A DNA stretch of 64,000 bases from Mesostigma viride (lineage: Eukaryota > Streptophyta > Mesostigmatophyceae > Mesostigmatales > Mesostigmataceae): contig RPFO01000392.1 of NCBI GenBank assembly GCA_009746045.1, forward strand, positions 2,595,060-2,659,059, given 5' to 3'. The notes beneath the pieces are model-generated. The model saw only the letters and a program-made list of their open reading frames with translations, ran no database searches and was not told the DNA's origin. Position 1 is the first letter of the stretch; each line of letters begins with the position of its first letter. This document shows, in pieces, positions 19,457-28,295 of the stretch. The position numbers and the translations under genes were made by a program.

Positions 19457-20023
19457 TCACGTCTTCTTCTCTCCAAGTTCTTGCTCGAGGTCGAAGCCGG
19501 GTTGACGGAGTTTCGAAACGATGGCGCGCACACTAGCCCATATCACCATTTGCTCTCTCCCCGTTCGGGCGTAGTAAGCGGCGCGCAAGTCTGCACAATC
19601 CCCTTCCCGTTTCTTCACGAGCGCGGCCAACACCCGAGCGGCCACGGATGCGTTTGAAACGTTCGATAGTTCCGCCTCCATCTCCCAAAACGTGTCGTGC
19701 GTTCTGGGCACCGAAACGGGCGATCTCGAGTGCTTGAAACGTCGGTGTACGACTTCGAACGCTCTTGACGCTATGTCTTCCAAGCCTTTATTTTTGTCGG
19801 GGTGCACGGTCAAGCAAAGACGCCGGTAGTTGTTATGCCGGCTTTGTGCAGAACAAGCGCCACGCAGATGTCGCCTTCTGGACACGAACTCGTCCACGCT
19901 GTTCGGTCGGATGGGGATGGCGCCATCGATCAACGCCGATGCTAACTCTTCTTGCTCACTCTGGGGCAAGGCAACGCACCTTCGCAGAATTCGCTCGCGT
20001 TCTGAGGAGCTCGTGTTTCCCAT
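19457..20023 (-). CDS. J-domain protein with N-myristoylation signal
   Basis: 188 residues from the ATG at 20023 (the frame to 20029 would use TTG). The chain starts MGNTSSSE, a good N-myristoylation signal (Gly2, Ser6) once Met is removed. Residues ~64-95 hold YRRLCLTVHPDKN and a following RAFEVVHRRF helix, the HPD loop (74-76) and helix III of a DnaJ domain. J-domains activate Hsp70 ATPase. The domain sits in the middle of the chain and its helix I is hard to see, so a reduced J-domain is likely. A membrane-tethered co-chaperone that draws host Hsp70 to viral membranes is a sensible inference. Confidence 0.78.
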   Translation of the reverse strand: MGNTSSSERERILRRCVALPQSEQEELASALIDGAIPIRPNSVDEFVSRRRHLRGACSAQSRHNNYRRLCLTVHPDKNKGLEDIASRAFEVVHRRFKHSRSPVSVPRTHDTFWEMEAELSNVSNASVAARVLAALVKKREGDCADLRAAYYARTGREQMVIWASVRAIVSKLRQPGFDLEQELGEKKT

Positions 20024-20141
20024 GGTCAACGCCTACCTGAAAGCGCGGCCTCACAAAGTCTTCTTACGTTCGAACGGGTTGTAACCGTCGTCCTTCTAGA
20101 AGGTTCCTGGGCCGACTCGGCCCGGGTCTGACTTGGGCGTG

Positions 20142-20147
20142 TATAAG
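20142..20147 (+). promoter_or_regulatory. TATA-like box
   Basis: TATAAG, 48 bases before the ATG at 20190, close to the spacing of the boxes at 7419, 8272 and 22094. Confidence 0.45.
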
Positions 20148-20189
20148 TCTTGGTCGGGACCCCGTTTGGGAGACGGTGAGAGAGCAAAG

Positions 20190-21011
20190 ATGGACCTCGC
20201 CATATCCAACGTCGCCGACCCTTCGCTGAAAGACTTGGTCGCGAAAGGGAAAAGTCTTTCTCAGCAACAGTTCGATGGGCGGCTGCCACTCCCATCCGCG
20301 GAGGACGTGGAGGCGGACCCCGTGTACCTTCTTCGCCGCCTAACGTCGGAAAGCACGGGACAAATAAAGCCTTTCGTGGACGAGAAGACGAGTTCCTGTG
20401 GTCGCGTGTTCCACCTTCTCAACTTCATGAGGTTCTTGACGGAAAGGTGGAACCCCGGCGTCTCCCCTGCGTTAGTGGAAGCGGTCAAGAAGGCCGGAGG
20501 GACGGTTTTGAAAATCGGGAGCCAGACGTACGCCTGTCACGAGGTGCTTTTGAACATGGCTCGGGCGGTTCCTTGTCACCCGACGGACGCGGAGAAGCGT
20601 TGCGCGCTCGTGAACGAATGGTGCAACACGAGGGGAGTCCCCGGTCGCTTGGTGGTGGAAGAGGTCTCCACGGACGCGCGAGTAGGAGGGGAGCTCGGGA
20701 TTGTCCGCGAAATGATGAGAAGAGAAACCGCTCTCCGTTTCGAAATCCAGAGGCTCGAGAGCGTCTGGTCGCGGTACAACGACGCGTTCAAAAACTACGA
20801 GTGCGATCACAGAGCTAGGGAGTTGTTCCCCCTCTTGTGCAAGGAATCCAACAGGGCCATGCGTCGTCTGCCTATGGCCAAGCACGAGTTGGATGTGGTC
20901 ATGAATGTTCTGGGAACACCAGAGCTGCTAAGGACGTTGGATCAAGTTCCCGTCCCTTCTTCGTTCGAGTACGATCCTAGGATGGTCATGAGGTCCAGGA
21001 ACTTGATGTGA
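20190..21011 (+). CDS. Unknown viral protein, 273 aa
   Basis: From ATG 20190; the frame back to 20133 would need a TTG start and overlaps the TATA-like box. A mostly helical soluble protein with scattered Cys and a charged middle (EMMRRETALRFEIQRLESV). No motif recognised. Its 3' end faces the convergent gene at 21047 across a palindrome. Intact frame and viral-style spacing support it as a gene. Confidence 0.62.
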   Translation: MDLAISNVADPSLKDLVAKGKSLSQQQFDGRLPLPSAEDVEADPVYLLRRLTSESTGQIKPFVDEKTSSCGRVFHLLNFMRFLTERWNPGVSPALVEAVKKAGGTVLKIGSQTYACHEVLLNMARAVPCHPTDAEKRCALVNEWCNTRGVPGRLVVEEVSTDARVGGELGIVREMMRRETALRFEIQRLESVWSRYNDAFKNYECDHRARELFPLLCKESNRAMRRLPMAKHELDVVMNVLGTPELLRTLDQVPVPSSFEYDPRMVMRSRNLM

Positions 21012-21019
21012 AATGAAAC

Positions 21020-21039
21020 TTTATTAAAATTTTAATAAA
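21020..21039. terminator. Perfect 20-base AT palindrome between convergent genes
   Basis: TTTATTAAAATTTTAATAAA is its own reverse complement. It lies midway between stops at 21011 (+) and 21047 (-) in a 35-base spacer. Mimiviruses end transcripts at such hairpins, so a two-way transcript end is likely. Confidence 0.6.
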
Positions 21040-21046
21040 CAATTAT

Positions 21047-21932
21047 TTATTGAGCGCAAGTTTCCTTACCCTCCGCGGTTTCAGTCTTAAATATCTCGTC
21101 CAACGTCATGTCGGGGAGATCGAGAGGGAAGTCTAGGTGAAACGAGTTGTCGTACTTCCAGTGTTCGGAAGGGGTCCTTTCTAGGGCAGCCATGAGCATG
21201 TCCTTGAGCGAGACGCCGACCTTCTCCTGCATCTCTTCGGTGACGTTCGCGATCCCGGTCCTCTTCATGTGTTGCATGATCTTCTCCGCCATGACGCACG
21301 CGTCGATGCACAACTTGAAATCGAGTTCGTTTCGGCGAGCTTTGATCTCGGTCGCGAAAAGGTCCGCGTGGGCAGACACCACTTTCTGAACGTCTTCGGA
21401 TTGGTTGTTCGTCACGGGTAGGTTCGTTCGGATCGAGTCCATCATAGAGATGTACCTCTTCTCCGTGTCCATGACGTTCTTCAGCACGTTGTCGTGCGCC
21501 TCCTCCATTCGGCGCATGTAAACACGCATCTCTGCGATGAGAGAGAACGGGTCAGCGTGGCCATACGATGCCAATTCGATTTCGCGACTGGCAGTGAACT
21601 CGGGAAGGACGAACCCCACCAGCGACCACAACAACGCAGGGGTGATCCACCCGCACCCCTCTGCATCGACCACGATCGAGGGCGTCGTCGTGATCTTCTG
21701 GATAGCGGAGGCCAGGTTTTTATGTGGGGGTGGCGGCCCACTTGGCGAATCTCCCGGCTGCCTCTCTCCCGGTGATGGCTCGCACGACGTCCGCGCCGTT
21801 GACGAGTATGTGCGGAAACGAAACGCGGATCGTGTTCTCGCCGGCTAGAGGGACGTGGGGTTTAAAAGAGTAACATTCGGACCCTGGCCCAAGCGTAAAG
21901 GTATGGCGGAGAAGGCAGTGAATGTCCGCCAT
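21047..21932 (-). CDS. KilA-N / MSV199-like protein, one frameshift
   Basis: Best start is ATG 21932. The first frame (to 21720) holds TIRVSFPHILVNGADVVRAITG and FAKWA; the next, open from the same point to 21047, carries IQKITTTPSIVV, GWITPALLWSLVGFVLPEF and then a coiled segment (MRRMEEAHDNVLKNVM). Together these resemble the N-terminal DNA-binding module of KilA-N/MSV199 proteins followed by a helical region. The break is at a run of five G (21726-21730); unlike other breaks here it needs one base fewer or two more. The second frame has no ATG of its own near its start, which supports one gene. Confidence 0.62.
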
Positions 21933-22093
21933 GGTGGTGCGTGTGGAGTCTCCGGTGCAAAGATGGGCCGCCGCGCCTTTTAACCCGTTCGGAACGTTCC
22001 AGACCACGCTCTGACAAACGGGTGCTTCTAGAAGCTCAAAACGTGGCGCCGCGCCAAACCATAGTGGCGCGACGCTCTGTAGACCAAGGTCGG

Positions 22094-22100
22094 TATAAAT
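22094..22100 (+). promoter_or_regulatory. TATA-like box
   Basis: TATAAAT, 45 bases before the ATG at 22139, the same spacing as before both KilA-N genes. Confidence 0.55.
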
Positions 22101-22138
22101 CGTCGAGGGGCACGGAAACATCACACAGCAGTTCAGCC

Positions 22139-23298
22139 ATGGAGTCGTGGGAGAGCGTGTACGTCGTGGACCAGTTCATCAGCGTTTGCGATGTCCTTCG
22201 AGTCGGACTCGGCGTGAATCGAGTCGTGGACGTATTCGAGGAGCACTCCAGCATGTTCAAGCGCTGCGTGAGGCACACCCGGCCCAATGGTCACTTGGAT
22301 CTCGTAGCGGACGCCATAACCATGACGTGCGTCCTCCGCGCCCTCTCCAAGGTCTCGTGGGCCCAACGCGCATCGAATGCGCTCATCGCGTCGTGGAGAA
22401 ACTCGGAGCGTCCCGCTCCATCGTCTCCGCCGTATTCGAGATCCCGAGCAACGGAAGGGCGGACGTCGGGGCGTACTCCGACCTCTTGATCACCCCGCTA
22501 CCTGACGGCGTCGTCACGTCCGAAGACATCGAGCATTTCGAAGGCTGGCCGTTAAACTACGCCTTAAGCGAGAGGATGATGAAGAGGACGATGAAAAAGT
22601 ATGGCGTGAAGGACGAGGACGTCAAGAACTTCGCGCGTGATGTGAAGCGGTTAGCGCGGATCGACGAAAAGGGCAACATCCTGGGCACGTGCAGCCCCGG
22701 TTGGGAGTTCGTGCAAGTGTGTTACGAGGCCGCTGGGAATTTCTTCCGCATGCACTCCGCGAAGTACCCGACGGAACAAATCTTTTCGTGGATCCTCGGC
22801 GCTTTCAGAACGGTGCAAGACCCTGTCCATCGCGTTCCTGAAACTCGGATTTTCGACCTCGACTGGGCCCAAACCGTCGACGACCGCGCCCATTTCGTGG
22901 TGTCTGGCAAGACAAAGGAAAAGTTTCGAGCCTCGCAAACGAACCTGCTCCCGGAAGATCCCGTTCGGTACGCGTACACAACCAGCGTCGCCGACTTGCA
23001 TGCGTATGTCTGTAAGGTGTTTCGAGCTGCGAACGACCACTCGTTCGGGGCCAAAGATTTGGACTCGATTCTGGACAACGTCGAGGAGAGATGGAGCGCG
23101 TTCGCCATCACGTTCGGATACCGCCAACTGTGCAACCGACCGAGATTCAGGAGAGAAATCGAAAGCGTGCGGCGTTTGGAGCAGGCCCTCCGGGCGACGC
23201 GTCTCTTCAACCGTGGTCGCATGTGCGCGGACATGGAGAGCGACGAGGAGACGGACACGGACATGGAGACCAGCGGAATCGGAATGGGCGTGTCGTAG
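22139..23298 (+). CDS. Unknown viral protein, ~386 aa, one frameshift
   Basis: Starts at ATG 22139 in good context (CAGCCATGG). The first ~75 residues are in one frame and the rest, from about 22365 to the stop at 23298, in another. The switch falls at GGGCCC (22359-22364), where one extra base rejoins them. The chain is soluble and helical with an acidic tail (MESDEETDTDMETSG). No family recognised. Divergent from the KilA-N/MSV199-like gene. Confidence 0.62.
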
Positions 23299-23313
23299 AA
23301 TTCTCTCGTATAA

Positions 23314-23328
23314 TGACATGAGATGTCA
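23314..23328. terminator. Short hairpin between convergent genes
   Basis: TGACAT-GAG-ATGTCA, a 6-base stem with a 3-base loop, between the stop at 23298 (+) and the 3' end at 23326 (-). Inferred transcript-end signal by analogy with 21020-21039. Confidence 0.4.
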
Positions 23329-24288
23329 ATAACGCTCAAGGTCGTCAAAATTGTACGCTCGTTTCATCTTCTCCCTGTATCGCGCTACAAGGTTGTCTGC
23401 TCGAAGCAAACGGTTGCAGCGGAACGAGTCCGTGTCAATCGTCTCGACCAGTCCCGCGTCTCTCAAAAGGTACCACATGGCGAGCAAGAGGGACAACGGC
23501 CGCGTGATATGGGACCGGCTAGCGGCCCGTACAATCACCCTCGATTTCGTCATCTCCAAGGGGAGGACGCTAAAGAAAAGGGACGCCACGGGAATGATGG
23601 AACAGCTCTGGGTAGAACAGGCGAAGATCGTCATAGAGGCGGTATAAGGGATTACGAATTCGTGTTGGATTGTAAGCTGTGACACGCCGCGCAATCCAGT
23701 TATCCAATAACATAATAACGAAATCCATGCATTGTTTATCTCGAAATCATACACGGAAGCACACTTGAACCAATCGTCGCGGAAAAGTAGCCTGGACTCT
23801 CGCGGCGTGACCCTCGCTGTGTCGATGATGTTTTCGATGATCACCTGCGGGTGGCCGCTCATGGTCCATTCGACCGTATCCGCATACCGCCCTATATTCG
23901 CGGGCGTATACGGCGAGGTTCGAAATTGATACCCTTCTCCGAAGTTCGCCCACAACAGGTCATCCGCTACGAGCGTCGTGACGTAACTTTCGCGGTTATT
24001 ATTAGGCCCCCACGAGAGGCCGTGATAGGCGCATCGGATCGCGTTTCCCGACTCCGCGTGTCCGCGCGAAAGTTTTGCCCCTCGATGGGGGCAAACGTCG
24101 CGGCACACGAGCAGCTCGCAGGAGGAAGAGCGGTATACAACGTAGTCGTCGCCGTATATCTTCACGATTCGCAGCTTCGTACCCCGTGTCGGCATAGGAG
24201 CGCCTACGCAGATCCACTTGTCGCACATAACGGTTTTTACGGAGGGCGTGGGAGTCTGACATACGCATCGAAGCCGTGTCCGTACCAT
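23326..24288 (-). CDS. Rieske oxygenase-like protein lacking iron-site histidines
   Basis: About 320 residues from ATG 24288; ATG 24339 would add 17. The Rieske 2Fe-2S site is complete: Cys66-Pro-His68, 17 residues, Cys86-x2-His89 in CAYHGLSW. The catalytic half has the ENxxD landmark of ring-hydroxylating and pheophorbide-a-oxygenase-type enzymes (ENIID, Asp156), but the expected DxxHxxxxH is DTARVTPRE: Arg159 stands where the first iron-binding His should be and no second His follows. So electron transfer is plausible, but classic mononuclear-iron oxygenation is doubtful. The C-terminus has weak hydrophobic patches. Such a gene is unusual in a viral block and may come from an algal or bacterial source. 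Confidence 0.82.
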   Translation of the reverse strand: MVRTRLRCVCQTPTPSVKTVMCDKWICVGAPMPTRGTKLRIVKIYGDDYVVYRSSSCELLVCRDVCPHRGAKLSRGHAESGNAIRCAYHGLSWGPNNNRESYVTTLVADDLLWANFGEGYQFRTSPYTPANIGRYADTVEWTMSGHPQVIIENIIDTARVTPRESRLLFRDDWFKCASVYDFEINNAWISLLCYWITGLRGVSQLTIQHEFVIPYTASMTIFACSTQSCSIIPVASLFFSVLPLEMTKSRVIVRAASRSHITRPLSLLLAMWYLLRDAGLVETIDTDSFRCNRLLRADNLVARYREKMKRAYNFDDLERY

Positions 24289-24410
24289 GCGATCCCGAAA
24301 CGCTCGCGGCGTGCATAAAAGTCGTGTCGAGCGTATCATTTGTATTCTGATGCGTGATTCGAGCGCCGGATTAAACGAGCACAACTTTTTTGTGACTGTA
24401 GGGTATATTT

Positions 24411-24974
24411 ATGGTCTCGATATTCCGCCGCGTGTTGTTTCCGACGACAGCTCCGGTAGTTGCCACGGACAAAAAAGCACCCATCGCCGCCTCTCTCTCT
24501 CCTAGTAAAAGCCCCTGGGACAGGGACGTCTACATCGTGGGCCGCCAGCGCCCTCATCAGTCCGTCCTGGGCATATGTGACATGGAAAAGGACAGAAAAA
24601 CGCATGTCGTGCGACCCATGACCCACATCCTGGGCTTTAATGACGAGCGCCTCGCCTCTTCCATGGAGAAGTTGGCTATCCGCGACCACGCCATGGGGGA
24701 GGATAACAAGTGGTGTTTGGACGACGACTCCGTTGACAAGTTCATTGTCGAGCGCATCGAGGAAATTGGCTACAGTAGCTACGAGTCGGATTCTCTTCCT
24801 TGCGATATAAGCGTCAAAAGTCTCAAGTTCCGAAAATTGATTCAATGGTCGGCCCTCGCGGGCTTGGTTTTGAGGATGGTCGACCTCGTCGACGACAAGG
24901 TCGTGATCACGACACACTACCCTTCCGAGGATGAAAAGGTGTTTATTCCATACTTGAACGTGTGTCTGAAGTGA
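24411..24974 (+). CDS. Unknown viral protein, 187 aa
   Basis: From ATG 24411, with TATATTT immediately before it. Soluble mixed protein with an acidic C-terminal half. No motif recognised. Divergent from the Rieske-like gene (spacer 122 bases from its ATG at 24288) and convergent with the membrane-protein gene at 24987. Confidence 0.58.
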   Translation: MVSIFRRVLFPTTAPVVATDKKAPIAASLSPSKSPWDRDVYIVGRQRPHQSVLGICDMEKDRKTHVVRPMTHILGFNDERLASSMEKLAIRDHAMGEDNKWCLDDDSVDKFIVERIEEIGYSSYESDSLPCDISVKSLKFRKLIQWSALAGLVLRMVDLVDDKVVITTHYPSEDEKVFIPYLNVCLK

Positions 24975-24986
24975 ATCGGACTTATT

Positions 24987-25502
24987 TTATTCATGGTTGA
25001 TAACCCTCTCAACGGGTTCTCTGGCGCCTAGGACCGCTTTCTGGCTCTTCTTTCTAGAATACCAGTAATAGTGCAGGGTTATAAAGGCGATAGTCATCGC
25101 TCCGTACGCGACGACGCCCGTCAATGTCCCGTGGGGCTTGATTGACCCCCACATGTCGTGCGCGTACACCCTGTAGTATTTCCACGTCCATGCCATGAAC
25201 GCCACGCCAATCAATCCCTGGACACCCTGCCAGGTCTTGTGATGATTCGAGAACACGACGCCGTGTCCGATGAGACACGCGGCCGATATCGCCAAAAAGA
25301 ACCCGTAGTTTGTGATCTTAGAAAGGCTAAAATGCCACGGGTAGCGGTCGAAATCCCCGGTGAAACCAAGGGGAGGCTCCGTGTATCGCTGGCTCATAAA
25401 AAGCTTCTGTTTCCAACCCGGTGGTTGGATTTTTATCGTCTTCCCGATGTCGAAGTTTTGAATCGTCCCGCGGTCCCCGGCGATTTCGCGTTCGAAGTCC
25501 AT
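24987..25502 (-). CDS. Three-helix membrane protein
   Basis: 171 residues from ATG 25502. A soluble N-terminus of ~65 residues is followed by helices at ~66-84 (YGFFLAISAACLIGHGVVF), ~93-108 (GLIGVAFMAWTWKYY) and ~127-147 (LTGVVAYGAMTIAFITLHYYW), with a basic tail. No family recognised. Possibly a virion-membrane component. Confidence 0.62.
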   Translation of the reverse strand: MDFEREIAGDRGTIQNFDIGKTIKIQPPGWKQKLFMSQRYTEPPLGFTGDFDRYPWHFSLSKITNYGFFLAISAACLIGHGVVFSNHHKTWQGVQGLIGVAFMAWTWKYYRVYAHDMWGSIKPHGTLTGVVAYGAMTIAFITLHYYWYSRKKSQKAVLGAREPVERVINHE

Positions 25503-25524
25503 TTATTATAGTGTCTTCACAATT

Positions 25525-25932
25525 TTAGGCGACGGCATCGTCGACGGGCGTCTTTTCCTTGGACGAAGGTGTGTAGCTGCCGATGAGGTACTTCACGGCG
25601 AAATCTCCCGCCGTCCACCCGTTCGCGAGTTTGTAACTCGCCTCGATCTTTGACCCCACACGCCTCATCTCGTTGAGACACTTTCGCACGTCGCCGACAG
25701 ACAGGTTTGGGATGGAAGTGCTCATGTAAGGGGCCTTCTTGGTCTTTTTTCCGTCAGACTCTTCGGATCCCGATTCAGAAGAAGGAGCCTCTACTGCGGA
25801 GGGGGGTGGCTCGGCCTTAGGCTCTCGCTTGACCCGTTTGCGCTTTTGTTCGACCGCCTTGGTTCGACCGTCTCGGGAACGGGGGCGGTAGTCATATCGG
25901 TCGCGGAAGCCATTGGGGAGGATCGAGTACAT
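25525..25932 (-). CDS. Basic, low-complexity protein with a conserved-looking C-terminus
   Basis: 135 residues if started at ATG 25932. A basic stretch (EQKRKRVKREPK) and a Ser/Glu-rich linker precede a compact domain (SIPNLSVGDVRKCLNEM...). An alternative ATG at 25912, in another frame, gives a more natural start (MASATDMTTAPVPETVE) and would need one extra base near 25865 to join the basic stretch, so the start is open. It is divergent from VLTF3. Nuclear or DNA-linked by composition only. Confidence 0.5.
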   Translation of the reverse strand: MYSILPNGFRDRYDYRPRSRDGRTKAVEQKRKRVKREPKAEPPPSAVEAPSSESGSEESDGKKTKKAPYMSTSIPNLSVGDVRKCLNEMRRVGSKIEASYKLANGWTAGDFAVKYLIGSYTPSSKEKTPVDDAVA

Positions 25933-26005
25933 CTACAGCGGCCACAAATTTATTCCCCCGTTGAACGCGCTCGAGCCTCGAAAGTTTTCTGAGCTATTTG
26001 TCGTC

Positions 26006-27121
26006 ATGGACAAGACCACCGTCGAGGCCAAACTGAAGGAGTGCATGGATTGGTTCGACGCCCAGAACGGGGAGAGGGAGACGGAGAGGATGGAGTTTAT
26101 GCTCGAAGTGCTTCCTCTGTACTCTCGCTACCTGGCGGCGGTCGGAAAACGAGAGGCGAGACGTCCGACCACATCACTCCAGTCGACGGGGAAGGGCAAG
26201 GTGAAGTTCGTGTCCGACGGGTGGGTTACGATCACGGAACCGGGGAAAGAGTCCACCGTCACGGTCGAGGAGGCGCAGAAACGGGGGTTCCTGTCCGAGC
26301 GGAAGGTGAAGCACGAGAAACTCGATACCGGAGAGGCGGTTTCCAGGGGGCAGCTCTACGACGAGTTTATGCTACTCATCAGCCGTTTTCGTTACCTTCC
26401 GGCAAAGATCGTCGAGATCCGCAGGCCTCTGCACGCAGAGACCGTGGCGTACGGCTTTTGCTCCAAGTGCAACGTGAACATGGTCGAAGACCAGTCGCAC
26501 GGAGACATGATTTGCAGCAAGTGCGGCGAGGCGAAGCCCGCCCACAACGACGGCATCGACGCGTGCCCCTACGGCACGCCAGTGGACAACGCGGACTACT
26601 GCTACAAGCGGATCAACCACTTTAACGAGTGCATCGCTCAATTCCACGCGCGAGAGAAGTCCACGATCCCCGAGGAGGTGATCGAGGCCGTGAGTCAGGA
26701 CTTTAAGAAGGCGAGGGTCGTGAAGTCGGACATTACCGCGAAAAAAGTGCGCAAAGTGCTGAGAAAGCTGAGGCTATCCAAGTACTTCGAACACTCTGTG
26801 CAGATCACGCACATTTTGCAAGGATCTCCGCCTCCGACCATGACCATGGATCAGGAGGAGAGGCTGAGAAACATGTTCCGCATGATACAAAAGCCGTTTG
26901 AGGACGTGTGTCCGAAGAACAGGCGCAACTTTTTGAATTATTCATATACCATCCACAAGATGTGTCAGCTTCTAGGGTATGACGAGTTCATTGAGCATTT
27001 CCCTCTGTTGAAGAGCCGCGAGAAGTTGTGGGGTCAGGACATGATGTGGAAGGGGATCTGCGCCAAACTGAACTGGCAGTTCATCCCTTCGACGTTCATT
27101 CCCCCGAACTCTCATCCATAG
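26006..27121 (+). CDS. Poxvirus-type late transcription factor VLTF3
   Basis: 371 residues from ATG 26006 (the frame back to 25913 would use TTG). The zinc ribbon is Cys152-x2-Cys155 and Cys170-x2-Cys173, followed by the family signature CYKRINHFNECIAQFHA and a C-terminal block with RRNFLNYSYTIHKMCQLLG. VLTF3 directs late-gene transcription and is one of the core genes that mark Nucleocytoviricota. This is the strongest single proof that the block is a giant virus fragment. The frame is intact. Its 3' end overlaps convergent PCNA by 26 bases. Confidence 0.93.
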   Translation: MDKTTVEAKLKECMDWFDAQNGERETERMEFMLEVLPLYSRYLAAVGKREARRPTTSLQSTGKGKVKFVSDGWVTITEPGKESTVTVEEAQKRGFLSERKVKHEKLDTGEAVSRGQLYDEFMLLISRFRYLPAKIVEIRRPLHAETVAYGFCSKCNVNMVEDQSHGDMICSKCGEAKPAHNDGIDACPYGTPVDNADYCYKRINHFNECIAQFHAREKSTIPEEVIEAVSQDFKKARVVKSDITAKKVRKVLRKLRLSKYFEHSVQITHILQGSPPPTMTMDQEERLRNMFRMIQKPFEDVCPKNRRNFLNYSYTIHKMCQLLGYDEFIEHFPLLKSREKLWGQDMMWKGICAKLNWQFIPSTFIPPNSHP

Positions 27122-27902
27122 GGGCGTTCTCATCGTCGGCGCCTTCGCCCACCTGGGGTGCCAGGGCGAACATGAGCGTTCCGAGGTCTCCTATCTTGTA
27201 CTTTACGATCATCGGATATTCTGGCATAATAAAGATATCTACACTGTTGCAAAGTCCCGACGCCTTTGAGAATGTGCACATGTATCGGACTGAGAAACAC
27301 TCGTCGATCTCCTTGTCCCCCGCGATGTTCACCGTCACTTCGGGGTGTTCCTTCCCGATATCCAGCTGGCAGTTGCCTATATCCCCCGTGCAGCTGAGCG
27401 TGATTTCGCCGCCTCGACACTGCAGTCTCACTTTGTCGGATATGATGGAAAGGTCGCGGCAGATCTTCTGGAATTCGGAGCTGACCATCGTGATGCAGGT
27501 CATATAGTCTTTCTCCGGGATCTCGATGAGATCGTCGTCGATGTCCATCAGTTTCATCTCGTAGAACCACCTCGTGTTCTTGGCCCGGTTTAGGATCGTG
27601 ATCTCCATGACGTCGAGGTTCTCTTCCTTCAACCTCAGCTCCAACTCGTCGTTCACACACACGTTCTTGATGAGTTTGAAGAAGTTGACCAGGCTGATCC
27701 CGACCGTGTACTGCTTGTTGCAGCGGTATTCCTCGATCTTCTCGGCCTCCATAAAAGCGTGGAAAAGCGCCACATGAGAAAGGTCGAAGGACACGATGCG
27801 AACTCCGGTTTTGTCGAAAAACACGTTCACGTCGTTCGTGAGCTCTTTTAGGACCTCCACGAGCATCTTGACAGACGATCCTTGCACGGTTCGGAACTCC
27901 AT
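27096..27902 (-). CDS. Proliferating cell nuclear antigen (sliding clamp)
   Basis: 268 residues from ATG 27902, full length for PCNA (~260). The two-domain clamp fold is clear from start (TVQGSSVKMLVEVLKEL) to end (YPMIVKYKIGDLGTLMFALAP). The middle holds SFDLSHVALFHAFM, the first-domain helix region, and a basic-acidic mix suited to encircling DNA. It would form the homotrimeric ring that tethers DNA polymerase. The short acidic tail (GADDENAPMDESSGE) is extra. The style is viral, and there are no introns. It lies next to VLTF3, tail to tail. Confidence 0.93.
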   Translation of the reverse strand: MEFRTVQGSSVKMLVEVLKELTNDVNVFFDKTGVRIVSFDLSHVALFHAFMEAEKIEEYRCNKQYTVGISLVNFFKLIKNVCVNDELELRLKEENLDVMEITILNRAKNTRWFYEMKLMDIDDDLIEIPEKDYMTCITMVSSEFQKICRDLSIISDKVRLQCRGGEITLSCTGDIGNCQLDIGKEHPEVTVNIAGDKEIDECFSVRYMCTFSKASGLCNSVDIFIMPEYPMIVKYKIGDLGTLMFALAPQVGEGADDENAPMDESSGE

Positions 27903-27953
27903 GGCCGCTGAAACGCGCGCTGAAATGAATTCCGCCGATAAGAACGAACGAAG

Positions 27954-28211
27954 TTACGCGGACATGCAGCCGAGGTAGGTGTATCCGACGAACGTGGGAT
28001 CGGAGTCCGATATTATAGGGTTCGGTCCGCCGCGCTCCAGGAAGAAAATGACACGTTGCCCATCGTACGTCGTCGAGTAAATCCTGTGCGTGCCGATGTC
28101 CAGAGGATTGATACGGCTCAGAGTGTCTCCAGAAGATTCGAACCGGATAAACTTTTGCACGTGGACGACGTTAGCGTCCACCACTTTGGACTTCAACACC
28201 GTCGAACTCAT
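27954..28211 (-). CDS. Small unknown protein, 85 aa
   Basis: From ATG 28211. Predicted mostly beta (STVLKSKVVDANVVHVQKF). No motif recognised. Same strand as PCNA with a 51-base spacer; divergent from the gene at 28296. Confidence 0.5.
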   Translation of the reverse strand: MSSTVLKSKVVDANVVHVQKFIRFESSGDTLSRINPLDIGTHRIYSTTYDGQRVIFFLERGGPNPIISDSDPTFVGYTYLGCMSA

Positions 28212-28295
28212 TCCGCGGTATACATGTAGTAAAGTTTATGTTCGTCCAGAAACGCGTTTTTTTTAACGGACGAAACATTACGCAAGTTCGGACCA

